10,923 bases of DNA from Gammaproteobacteria bacterium (GTDB taxonomy: Bacteria > Pseudomonadota > Gammaproteobacteria > Steroidobacterales > Steroidobacteraceae). Shown here one piece after another: positions 1 to 6,028 of this stretch. The translations under genes and the position numbers were made by a program. The notes under the pieces were generated by a model. That model was given only the letters and a program-made list of their open reading frames with translations, was not told where the DNA came from and did not search any database. The stretch spans positions 1 to 10,923 of the forward strand of contig JASHVF010000090.1 of NCBI GenBank assembly GCA_030039615.1, given 5' to 3'. Every line of letters starts with the position of its first letter. Positions within the stretch are counted from its first letter, which is position 1.

Positions 1-1298
1 CTGAGATCGACTGCGCCGTCATCCAGCATCAGTGCCGTCGACAGCCCGGGCTGCAGCTTGCTGAAGATGACTCCGTGCTCCATGAAACCGTAGTGACTGC
101 CGTGGTTCCGCTCGGCAAGTGCGCCGTAGTGGAAGGCGCCGTGCGAGCGTTTGAACCCTCCCGCGAAGGTTGCGACCGTACGCTGCGCCGCGGCGGGATT
201 GACCATGCCGTTGGTCACCAGAGGCGCGCTGCTGCCCACGCCGTCAGGTCCCGGAAGACGGGGATCCCATGCCGAGGGCGGCGGGCGATCCGACCAGTCG
301 ACTCGCGGGTGCTCGGTTCCGAGAGCGAAGTGCAGCTCGAGAAGCTGCGGATCGAATGCCACCAGATAGGCCTGCGCACCTGACTCGACCGAATCGAGCC
401 GATTGACGTGGGCCTCATCCGCGAGAAAGCGCTCCGCGATGAAGCGCGGCGCGATGGCGCTCACGAAGACCCCGGCGAGCCCCGGCACCGCATACCACTG
501 TCCCAGTTGCAGCTCACGCGCCGGAGTGCCCAGATCGAGCGCCAGCCCTTCGGTGAGGATCGCGCGGCCGGCGTACTCGGGATCCAGCTCCGCCGGGAGT
601 GGCCCCTGCATCACCGGGGCCGGCGCTGCCGCGGCGCCGATGGCCCCCTTCTGCAGAAATGCGTCGCGGTAAAACTGCTGTTTGACGAAGTTCACGATGT
701 GGTCGCCTCCCCAGACATGCTCGCGCAGAAATTCCGTCATGCGTTCGAGCGAGGTGCGATGGCCGGCAACGGGATTGCGCAGGTAAAGCGCGGCGCTGCA
801 GAGCGGTGCGTACGGCAGACCCGAGGCGCTCGCGGCTGCGAGTGCGCCGCCTTCGCCCGTCCACAGCGTGCAGTCGAGTCCTTTGTCGTTGGTGACGCTC
901 ACCGCATGCGCATCTGCCGCCCGCAGCCGCAGCACCTGCAACCGCGGGTAGGGATTCTCCAGGTGGTAGCTGGCCGAGCGCCCCGGGTCGGCCGGCCACT
1001 CGATCGCGAGCAGATACCAGCAATTCACATAGGGGTTGAGATTGGTGAGGCTCACGGTACCGGAGATACCGTCGGCGCGCACGACGCTGGCGCGCGTCAC
1101 GGTGCGGTATGGCTGCAGCTCGAGGATGGTCTTGGGCACTTCCGCGTCATACTCGGCGCGCTGCTCTGCGAGCGTTGCGACCGACGGCAGGCTCGGCTGG
1201 TCGGCGAAGCAGCAGCAGCTGAGCAGCAAGGCGCCCGCAACAGCTGCGTCGCGGGGGAGAAGCGATTGCGGCGCCGCCCCATCTGCCCGCCGCCTCAC
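1..1298 (-). CDS. Exported protein resembling phosphodiester glycosidase (NAGPA-like), C-terminus cut by the window edge
   Basis: The frame is open from a GTG at 1298 to base 1 (432 complete codons), so the 3' end lies outside the window. The GTG overlaps the TGA of the UbiA-family gene by four bases (GTGA), which suggests translational coupling. The N-terminus has several Arg, then a hydrophobic stretch (about residues 18-27) ending LLLSC at Cys28. This looks like a lipoprotein or Sec signal, so export is likely. The last ~130 residues recall bacterial proteins of the phosphodiester glycosidase family (PF09992 type): a VAFDPQLLELHFALGTEHP stretch, then TFAGGFKRSHG (Gly380-Gly381-Phe382-Lys383), HYGFMEHGVIFSK and LMLDDGAVDL. 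The family usually reads NGGF where this protein has AGGF. Members cleave sugar-1-phosphodiester bonds; that activity here is inference. The ~250 residues before this domain are unrecognised. The main alternative is an unrelated secreted protein. Confidence 0.6.
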   Translation of the reverse strand, partial: MRRRADGAAPQSLLPRDAAVAGALLLSCCCFADQPSLPSVATLAEQRAEYDAEVPKTILELQPYRTVTRASVVRADGISGTVSLTNLNPYVNCWYLLAIEWPADPGRSASYHLENPYPRLQVLRLRAADAHAVSVTNDKGLDCTLWTGEGGALAAASASGLPYAPLCSAALYLRNPVAGHRTSLERMTEFLREHVWGGDHIVNFVKQQFYRDAFLQKGAIGAAAAPAPVMQGPLPAELDPEYAGRAILTEGLALDLGTPARELQLGQWYAVPGLAGVFVSAIAPRFIAERFLADEAHVNRLDSVESGAQAYLVAFDPQLLELHFALGTEHPRVDWSDRPPPSAWDPRLPGPDGVGSSAPLVTNGMVNPAAAQRTVATFAGGFKRSHGAFHYGALAERNHGSHYGFMEHGVIFSKLQPGLSTALMLDDGAVDL

Positions 1299-2221
1299 AC
1301 CGCCAGCCACGCCGTAATCCCCATCAGCACGATCAGCACGGCGCTCAGTCGATCCTTGATCGCGAATACCAGAGGGTCGTCGGTCATGTGGCCGCGATGG
1401 GCCGTCAGCCATAGATGGCTGATCCAGTAAAGCAACAGCACGCAGGTGAGCCAGATGAATCCGCTGCGCGAGTAGAGCCGCGCCACGGTCTCGCTGCTCA
1501 TGTAGAGCGCCAGCACCAGGACCGAGAGAGCGCCGCAGGAGATGCCGAGGGCGACGATGAATTCCTGGTCCTGGAGCAGATAGGCGCGGGCATGGGTGGC
1601 GGGGCCGTCGCGCACACTGAGCAGTGCCAGCTCTGCGTAGCGCTTCACCAGGGCGAGGCTGAAGAAGAGAAAGATGCAGAATGCCAGCAGCCACGCCGAC
1701 GGAAGTATTGCGACGGCGAGGGCGCCGGTAAGGACCCGCAGCGCATAACCGGCGGCCAGAGTGAGCGCATCGAGCAACACGATTGCCTTGAGTCGCAGCG
1801 TATAGGCGACCATCAGCGCGAAATAGGCGCCGAGAGCAGCGCCGGCCCGGGCGCCGAGCGGCCAGGCGGCGGCGAGCGTGCCGGCGAGCAACACGACCAC
1901 CAGCACCCGCGCCAGCGGGCGGGGCAGCCTCCCGGAGGCGATCGGTCGCAATCGCTTGTGCGGGTGCTCGCGATCCGCCTGCGCGTCGCTCAGATCGTTG
2001 AGCAGATAGATCGCCGAGGCGCACAGACTGAAGGCGGCGAACGCCTGCAGCCCGCGCGCGAGCAGCTGCGGCTCGCCGAGCCGGTGCGCGGCGCCGAGGG
2101 GCACAAACACCAGTGCGTTTTTCAGCCACTGATAGGGGCGCAGGCTCTCGAGAGCTGCGCTGAGGAGCGAGACGCCGGTATGCCGTGGCGCTGCGCCGAG
2201 CTCAGAAGAGATGTTCGACAA
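1295..2221 (-). CDS. UbiA-family membrane transferase, decaprenyl-phosphate phosphoribosyltransferase-like
   Basis: This is a 308-residue polytopic membrane protein of the UbiA prenyltransferase superfamily. Near the N-terminus it has RPYQWLKN (residues 28-35). The first Asp-rich motif is NDLSDAQAD (Asn75, Asp76, Asp79, Asp83), followed by HPHKRLRPIASG (Lys89, Arg92). The second conserved region has Tyr140, Lys145 and Asp151, followed by LALVKRYAE (Lys193-Arg194). From memory this pattern is closest to the mycobacterial Rv3806c class, which transfers phosphoribose from PRPP to polyprenyl phosphate, rather than to quinone or heme prenyltransferases. The frame has no ATG before residue 137. TTG at 2221 is chosen because AAGGGAG lies 9 bases upstream and because it gives a normal family length. 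It overlaps the end of the epimerase gene by 20 bases. The neighbouring PRPP synthetase-like gene fits use of PRPP. A phosphoribosyl rather than prenyl role is inferred. Confidence 0.85.
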   Translation of the reverse strand: MSNISSELGAAPRHTGVSLLSAALESLRPYQWLKNALVFVPLGAAHRLGEPQLLARGLQAFAAFSLCASAIYLLNDLSDAQADREHPHKRLRPIASGRLPRPLARVLVVVLLAGTLAAAWPLGARAGAALGAYFALMVAYTLRLKAIVLLDALTLAAGYALRVLTGALAVAILPSAWLLAFCIFLFFSLALVKRYAELALLSVRDGPATHARAYLLQDQEFIVALGISCGALSVLVLALYMSSETVARLYSRSGFIWLTCVLLLYWISHLWLTAHRGHMTDDPLVFAIKDRLSAVLIVLMGITAWLAV

Positions 2222-3242
2222 CGCTGAGTACTCCCTTCTTCCAGGGCACGCGATGCGTGGTGCCCGTCGTCGTGCCCAGCTCGTGTCGGTGGGCAACGTA
2301 CCAGTCGTAGTTGCGGATGAGCGCCTCGCGATTGGAGTGCCGCGGGCGAAAACCCAGGCGGGCCTCGATCCTGGAGATCGACACGAAGCTCTCCTGCGAG
2401 GCGGTCGCGTAGATCCAGCGGTACAGCGGTGAGAGATGCAAGGCCTCCGCCAGCTGCAGCAGCAGGATCGCGGGTCTGGCCGGCAGTGCCACCACGTGGG
2501 CTCCATGTCCGGCGCGATCGAGCACTGCCTGAAAGTTCTCACGCATGGTGCCAAAATCCGCAGCACCCACGTTGAACGTGTCATTCGCCCGCTCGGGTGC
2601 CGCGCTCGCGCACAGTTCGATGGCGCCGCACAGGTCTTCGACATCGAGCAGCTGATAACGGTTGTTCCCTGAGCCCAGGACCGGGAAGTTCCTGCCGGCA
2701 TACGCCCAGCTGTAGAGCAGCTCGAAAGCGCCGAGGCGCTCGGGGCCGACGAAGCTCTTGGGACGCAGAATGGTCACACACAGACCGCTCGCGCGCGCGC
2801 TGCTGCAGAGTGCTTCCGCCTGGATCTTGGACTCGCCGTAGGGTCCGACCCCCTGCAGCCGGTCGCTCTCGAGCAGCGGATGGTGATCCGGGATGCCATA
2901 TACGGCGGTCGAGGAGATGAAGATGAAGTGCCGCACGCCCTGCGCGGCGGCGGCCTTCAGCAGCAGGGCGGTGCCTTCGACGGCGGTGGAGAAGATCTCC
3001 GCAGGCGCAGCGAGCGGCAGCGCCGCCGCCGCATGCACGACGATGTCGACGTCGGCCATCGCGCGCTCGACGGTTGCCGCATCACGCACGTCGCCGTCGA
3101 TGACCTCGACGCGCGCACGCTCCGGATACTGGAAGGCCGCGATGTCGAGCGAGCGCACGCGCGCGCCGCGCGCCAGCAGGTAGCGGCACAGGTTGATACC
3201 GAGAAAGCCGGCGCCGCCCGTGATGAGGTAGCTCGCAGCCAT
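2202..3242 (-). CDS. NAD-dependent epimerase/dehydratase (extended SDR)
   Basis: This is a 346-residue extended short-chain dehydrogenase/reductase, the family that epimerises, dehydrates or reduces nucleotide- or lipid-linked sugars using NAD(P). The N-terminal Rossmann motif is GGAGFLG (residues 9-15), and Asp33 at the end of beta-2 favours NAD. The active site has FISSTAVYG (Ser111/Thr112) and YGESK (Tyr135, Lys139). LRPKSFVGP follows the active site, as in sugar epimerases. The length is normal for the family. The ATG at 3242 follows the upstream pyrophosphokinase stop by 9 bases, and the last 20 bases overlap the UbiA-family start. Its position between a PRPP-making enzyme and a probable polyprenyl-phosphoribose synthase makes a pentose or lipid-linked sugar substrate attractive, but motifs alone do not give the substrate. 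UDP-glucose-4-epimerase-like or dehydratase activity is also possible. Confidence 0.92.
   Translation of the reverse strand: MAASYLITGGAGFLGINLCRYLLARGARVRSLDIAAFQYPERARVEVIDGDVRDAATVERAMADVDIVVHAAAALPLAAPAEIFSTAVEGTALLLKAAAAQGVRHFIFISSTAVYGIPDHHPLLESDRLQGVGPYGESKIQAEALCSSARASGLCVTILRPKSFVGPERLGAFELLYSWAYAGRNFPVLGSGNNRYQLLDVEDLCGAIELCASAAPERANDTFNVGAADFGTMRENFQAVLDRAGHGAHVVALPARPAILLLQLAEALHLSPLYRWIYATASQESFVSISRIEARLGFRPRHSNREALIRNYDWYVAHRHELGTTTGTTHRVPWKKGVLSVVEHLF
2231..2237 (-). promoter_or_regulatory. Ribosome binding site for the TTG-initiated UbiA-family gene
   Basis: On the minus strand this reads AAGGGAG, with the GGGAG core 9 bases before TTG at 2221. It lies inside the coding sequence of the upstream epimerase gene. 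It is the main evidence for the TTG start, since a much longer upstream-extended frame would overlap most of the epimerase's C-terminal half. Confidence 0.6.
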
Positions 3243-3251
3243 GGCACCCGT

Positions 3252-4259
3252 TCAGACCGGCCAATCCTCGAGCAGCGGGGCGAGCGGCCGGCCGTCGAGC
3301 ATGCGGCGCAGCGCCTGACCGAAAAGCGGGCCGACGCCGAGAACGCTGAGCGGTGTGCCTTTGCCCGATGCGCGCACGGCCGCCGGGCCTGGCCCGACGC
3401 TGTCGGTCACCACGACGCTCGTGAGGCTCCCGGCCGAGAGCAGCGCGGCAATTCCAGACGCCAGCGGGCCGTGCGTCACCGCCGCATGCACCGCTGCCGC
3501 CCCGGAGCGCCGACACAGCTCCGCGGCGCGAATCAGCGTGCCGCCCGAAGCACACAGATCATCGATGACGATCACGTCCCGATGCGAGACATCGCCCGCC
3601 AGCGCCCCGGTCTCGACCACATCCAGCGCGCGGCGTTTCTCGATGAACGCCATCTCCACCTCGCGGTCGAGCCGCCGCTGCAGCAGCTCGCGGAACAGCT
3701 GCGCCCGCTTGATGCCGCCGACGTCCGGCGAGAGGACGGTGAGCGGCCGGCCGGCCGTGAGCTGCCGGCTGAAATGATCGGCCATCATCGGCAGGGCGCT
3801 CAGGTGATCGACCGGGATGCGGAACGAGTTGTCGAGGGCCGCCGGATTATGCACATCGAGCGCGATCAGCCGATCGACGCCGGCCGCCTCGAGGAGCTGC
3901 GCCACGTAGCGCGTGTTGACCGGATCGCGCAGCTGCGTGCGGCGCTCCTTGCGCGCATAAGCGAGGTAGGGCACGAGCGCCACCCGCCGAGTCGCGCCGC
4001 CGTCCTTCAGACACGACACCAGGAACAGGAGCCGTACCAGCCGCTCCGCCGTCGGAACCGCGGCATCGCCCGCGAGCGACTCGACTACGAAGGTCGCGCG
4101 GTCGCGCACCGACTCGAGCGGCCGGAGCTTGAACTCGCCGCCCTCGAAACGGCGCTCCTCCAGTTGCGCGAGGCGCAGAGCTGCGCTCGCCGCGATGCTC
4201 GCGGCGAGCTCGTGCGACTCGCTGAGCGTGAACAGGCGCGGCTCCGCAATCTCAGGCAC
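3252..4259 (-). CDS. Ribose-phosphate pyrophosphokinase (PRPP synthetase), divergent type
   Basis: This 335-residue protein has the two-domain PRPP synthetase layout. The enzyme makes PRPP from ribose 5-phosphate and ATP. Visible signatures are FEGGEFKLRPLESV (residues 38-51), VPYLAYARKERR (96-107, adenine-binding region), ALDVH (Asp135, His137), LSPDVGGIKRA (176-186), IEKRRA (Lys208, Arg209, flexible-loop position) and the ribose-phosphate loop VIDDLCASGGTL (231-242). The loop differs from the usual DDMxDTxGT: Ala-Ser replaces Asp-Thr, so this is not the housekeeping enzyme type. The start is GTG at 4259, with a strong AGGAGG 8 bases upstream; no nearby ATG fits. It lies 12 bases after the kinase gene and 9 bases before the epimerase gene. 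A catalytically altered PRPP synthetase-associated protein is possible, but most substrate-binding signatures are intact. Confidence 0.9.
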   Translation of the reverse strand: MPEIAEPRLFTLSESHELAASIAASAALRLAQLEERRFEGGEFKLRPLESVRDRATFVVESLAGDAAVPTAERLVRLLFLVSCLKDGGATRRVALVPYLAYARKERRTQLRDPVNTRYVAQLLEAAGVDRLIALDVHNPAALDNSFRIPVDHLSALPMMADHFSRQLTAGRPLTVLSPDVGGIKRAQLFRELLQRRLDREVEMAFIEKRRALDVVETGALAGDVSHRDVIVIDDLCASGGTLIRAAELCRRSGAAAVHAAVTHGPLASGIAALLSAGSLTSVVVTDSVGPGPAAVRASGKGTPLSVLGVGPLFGQALRRMLDGRPLAPLLEDWPV

Positions 4260-4267
4260 GCGGGGCG

Positions 4268-4273
4268 CCTCCT
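4268..4273 (-). promoter_or_regulatory. Ribosome binding site of the pyrophosphokinase gene, overlapping the upstream stop codon
   Basis: On the minus strand the sequence TAGGAGG contains both the TAG stop of the phosphotransferase gene (4272-4274) and a consensus AGGAGG, 8 bases before GTG at 4259. The arrangement fixes the GTG start and suggests translational coupling of the two genes. Confidence 0.8.
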
Positions 4274-5351
4274 AGGCCGAGCATGTCAGGTACGCCGGCA
4301 CGGCGGCCCGGCAGTGCCGCAGCGCCGTGGCCGCCGCCCTGAGCGCGCGGGCACGCCAGGGCTGCGGATCGGGAAACTGCTGCGGGTCGTCGAGATGCCA
4401 GATGGCGAGCTTGGCGTGCGTCGCCGCCCGCAGCGCCACATAGAACTCGAAGAGCCGGTTGCTGACCGGATCCGAGGCCAGGTGGCGGTAGCGGTCGCGC
4501 AGGTACAGCGGAGCCCAGGGGGCCGTGGGACGCTCGCAGTCGAGCGCCAGCATCGCGATTTCCTCCGCCGTGTCCAGCATGCGCAGGTCGGCATAAACTT
4601 CCATTGCATCGATTATCTGCACGGGTGGACCGAGACAGACGTGCTCGGCGCGCAGATCGCCGTGCACCTCGGCGATGCGCCGCGACCTGGCTCGCTCCGC
4701 GAGCTCCGGCTGTAGCGACTCGAAGGTCGCGCGCAGCTCGATCGCGAGCGGCGCGATACGCTCCTCCGGTAAGCCGCACTCAGGCCGCTGCAGCGCGGTG
4801 AGGGCCTCCTCGAGGCGGGCACCGACGCGCTGCAGATAGCGGTCCGGCGTGAACGGCAGCGGCTCGCGGCACCCGTAGAAATCGACCAGGAAGCTGAGCA
4901 CCGCATCGAGATCAGCGGGGCTGAGCTGCCCGCTGTCGAGCACCGTATCGAGCATGCGCCGCTCATCGAGGCGGCGCATCACGAGCAGCCAATCGATCAC
5001 ATGTCCTTCGCCGCCGATGCGCAAGCCCGATGACGTCGCGACGAGCGGCTCGACCGCGAGGTAGGTCGGCGCCGACAGGCGGCGGTTAAGACGCAACTCT
5101 TCGCGGCACGCGAGCTCACGCGCCTCGACGGTGCGCCAATCGGCTCCCCGCAGGTGTGAGGGTTTCTTCATCTTGTAAGCGCGGCTGCCGGCGAGGAACA
5201 CCCAGGCGAAGTGCGTTTCCCGCACCTGTACTTCGCGCGGTCGTTCCTCATAGGAAGCCGGGTCGGAGAGGAAGGCGAGCTTGGCGGCAGTCATCTCATC
5301 GAGCGAGCCGATCGGTCGCGGCGCGCGGACTTCGGATTCGGCTGCTTGCAT
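4272..5351 (-). CDS. Aminoglycoside-phosphotransferase-fold kinase (COG2187 type), substrate unknown
   Basis: This 359-residue protein has the protein-kinase-like phosphotransferase fold. The N-terminal lobe has WVFLAGSRAYKMKKP (residues 50-64), with Lys60 or Lys62 as the ATP-contacting lysine. The catalytic loop is EVHGDLRAEHVCL (His230, Asp232). The metal-binding segment is IIDAMEVYADLRMLD (Asp248), followed by an EEIAMLALD helix. This layout matches COG2187, often annotated as an aminoglycoside phosphotransferase family enzyme, whose true substrates are mostly unknown. Antibiotic resistance should not be inferred. His237 replaces the usual catalytic-loop Asn. The frame extends to GTG at 5405, but a TATGAT box lies between, so ATG at 5351 is preferred; ATG at 5294 is also possible. 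It is the first gene of the tight five-gene run, so phosphorylation of a sugar or nucleoside feeding PRPP synthesis is conceivable but only inferred. Confidence 0.85.
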   Translation of the reverse strand: MQAAESEVRAPRPIGSLDEMTAAKLAFLSDPASYEERPREVQVRETHFAWVFLAGSRAYKMKKPSHLRGADWRTVEARELACREELRLNRRLSAPTYLAVEPLVATSSGLRIGGEGHVIDWLLVMRRLDERRMLDTVLDSGQLSPADLDAVLSFLVDFYGCREPLPFTPDRYLQRVGARLEEALTALQRPECGLPEERIAPLAIELRATFESLQPELAERARSRRIAEVHGDLRAEHVCLGPPVQIIDAMEVYADLRMLDTAEEIAMLALDCERPTAPWAPLYLRDRYRHLASDPVSNRLFEFYVALRAATHAKLAIWHLDDPQQFPDPQPWRARALRAAATALRHCRAAVPAYLTCSA

Positions 5352-5381
5352 GAAACCCCGCGTTGTCAACCCCGCCGCGCG

Positions 5382-5387
5382 ATCATA
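5382..5387 (-). promoter_or_regulatory. Possible -10 box for the phosphotransferase-led operon
   Basis: The minus strand reads TATGAT (5 of 6 to the sigma70 -10 consensus), 30 bases before ATG at 5351, which would give a short leader. No convincing -35 element is seen at the expected distance. A perfect TTGACA lies further downstream, too close to the ATG and without a -10 partner. The 112-base gap 5352-5463 also holds a weak 6-bp inverted repeat (5411-5416 with 5428-5433), but no U-tract terminator. The upstream DUF6763 gene may therefore be co-transcribed with this run. Confidence 0.25.
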
Positions 5388-5463
5388 GGAGACGCGCGCA
5401 CACACACCTACCCGCAGTTGTACCTAGTGCGGGACGCCGCTGCCAAGCGCAGCCGCGCGCGCG

Positions 5464-5868
5464 TCATTCCACGGACGGTGCGCCGCCCGCCGACAGCTCC
5501 TCGGCCATGGCTCCCTCACCCTCCGGATCGCGCTCCTCTTCGGGCGTCTCGTCCTCCCAGGCCTCGGGCTGCGGCTGGAAGGGCTGCAGGGGCTCGGCCC
5601 AGTCCGCGGCACGCATGCCGGTTTCGGCGTAACCGAGGTCATCGACTTCCACATCATCGAGCGGTCCGGTCCAGTCCTCGGGCTGCGCCGCTCGCTCGAG
5701 GGCTAATGCAGCCCACGTGTCGGCATCGATCTCGTCGACGTCGCCGTCGAAATTCTGGATCTCGACGGTACGCGCCGCGTCATCGTAGCCGGTCACGCGG
5801 AACATCTCGCCCTTGTCCCGATGCAGATACCACTGTCCAATTTCAGGTCGACCTACGGATTCGTTCAT
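5464..5868 (-). CDS. DUF6763-family small acidic protein
   Basis: This is a 134-residue soluble protein of unknown function. The N-terminal ~80 residues match my recollection of the DUF6763 family of gammaproteobacteria: RPEIGQWY (residues 7-14), DKGEMFRVTGYDD (18-30), EIQNFDGDVDEID (36-48), PEDWTGPLDDVE (63-74) and DDLGY (76-80). The rest, from about residue 95, is a low-complexity tail rich in Pro, Gln and Glu/Asp and is probably disordered. The frame is open further upstream, but ATG at 5868 is chosen because GGAG lies 7 bases before it and the conserved family sequence begins there. The leader carries overlapping inverted repeats that include the Shine-Dalgarno sequence (see 5872-5908). 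The gene lies upstream of the kinase-led run on the same strand and diverges from the BON-domain gene. Confidence 0.85.
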   Translation of the reverse strand: MNESVGRPEIGQWYLHRDKGEMFRVTGYDDAARTVEIQNFDGDVDEIDADTWAALALERAAQPEDWTGPLDDVEVDDLGYAETGMRAADWAEPLQPFQPQPEAWEDETPEEERDPEGEGAMAEELSAGGAPSVE

Positions 5869-5871
5869 AAA

Positions 5872-5908
5872 AGTTCTCCGGATAGCACGATTCTCCGACC
5901 GGAGAACT
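5872..5908 (-). promoter_or_regulatory. Overlapping inverted repeats in the DUF6763 leader that include its Shine-Dalgarno sequence
   Basis: In minus-strand mRNA order, AGUUCUCCGG (5908-5899) is perfectly complementary to CCGGAGAACU (5881-5872), which contains the gene's GGAG ribosome binding site and is followed by UUUU just before AUG. Between them lies a second CGGAGAA (5897-5891), which can pair with the same UUCUCC to form a 6-bp hairpin with a GGUC loop. The two pairings are mutually exclusive: one hides the ribosome site, or resembles a terminator; the other leaves it free. At the DNA level the same repeats of TTCTCCG/CGGAGAA could be a protein operator. The repeats are seen directly; the function is inferred. 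Confidence 0.5.
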
Positions 5909-5909
5909 C

Positions 5910-5923
5910 CAGCAGTGATGCTG
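5910..5923 (-). repeat. Small hairpin upstream of the DUF6763 leader switch
   Basis: CAGCA (5910-5914) and TGCTG (5919-5923) form a 5-bp stem with a 4-base loop, immediately upstream of the overlapping repeats in the direction of DUF6763 transcription. It could be part of the same structured leader. It is short enough to be chance in GC-rich DNA. Confidence 0.3.
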
Positions 5924-6028
5924 CCTGGGCGCCATGCGCGATAACTGCTACGTAGTTTCTCGGATGGCCGCTGCCCGAGGCGCGGTCCAGCCTTGCTGGC
6001 AGGGATGCCGTGGCTGGAGGAGGGTGTT

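Noticed and set aside
408..2227. Plus-strand frames of 340 and 270 codons opposite the UbiA and glycosidase-like genes
   Set aside because: Low-complexity Arg/Gln/Glu-rich translations opposite well-supported genes, with no motif.
1295..2701. A 468-codon version of the UbiA-family protein starting at 2701
   Set aside because: The first 160 codons overlap the epimerase gene in another frame and have no family similarity. The TTG at 2221 has a good ribosome site and gives normal length.
2880..4715. A 611-codon plus-strand open frame across the epimerase, PRPP synthetase and kinase genes
   Set aside because: It is antisense to three recognisable genes, rich in Arg, Ala and His, and has no domain pattern; it is a GC shadow.
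5366..5371. Perfect TTGACA on the minus strand (5366-5371) as a -35 box
   Set aside because: At a 17-base spacing the downstream hexamer does not resemble a -10 box, and the promoter would start transcription inside the gene.
5352..5405. GTG at 5405 as the start of the phosphotransferase
   Set aside because: The extra 18 residues do not resemble family N-termini, and a TATGAT box falls inside them. The ATG at 5351 is more likely.
5411..5433. Inverted repeat CCCGCA/TGCGGG as a terminator after the DUF6763 gene
   Set aside because: The stem is only 6 bp with an 11-base loop and no U-tract on either strand.
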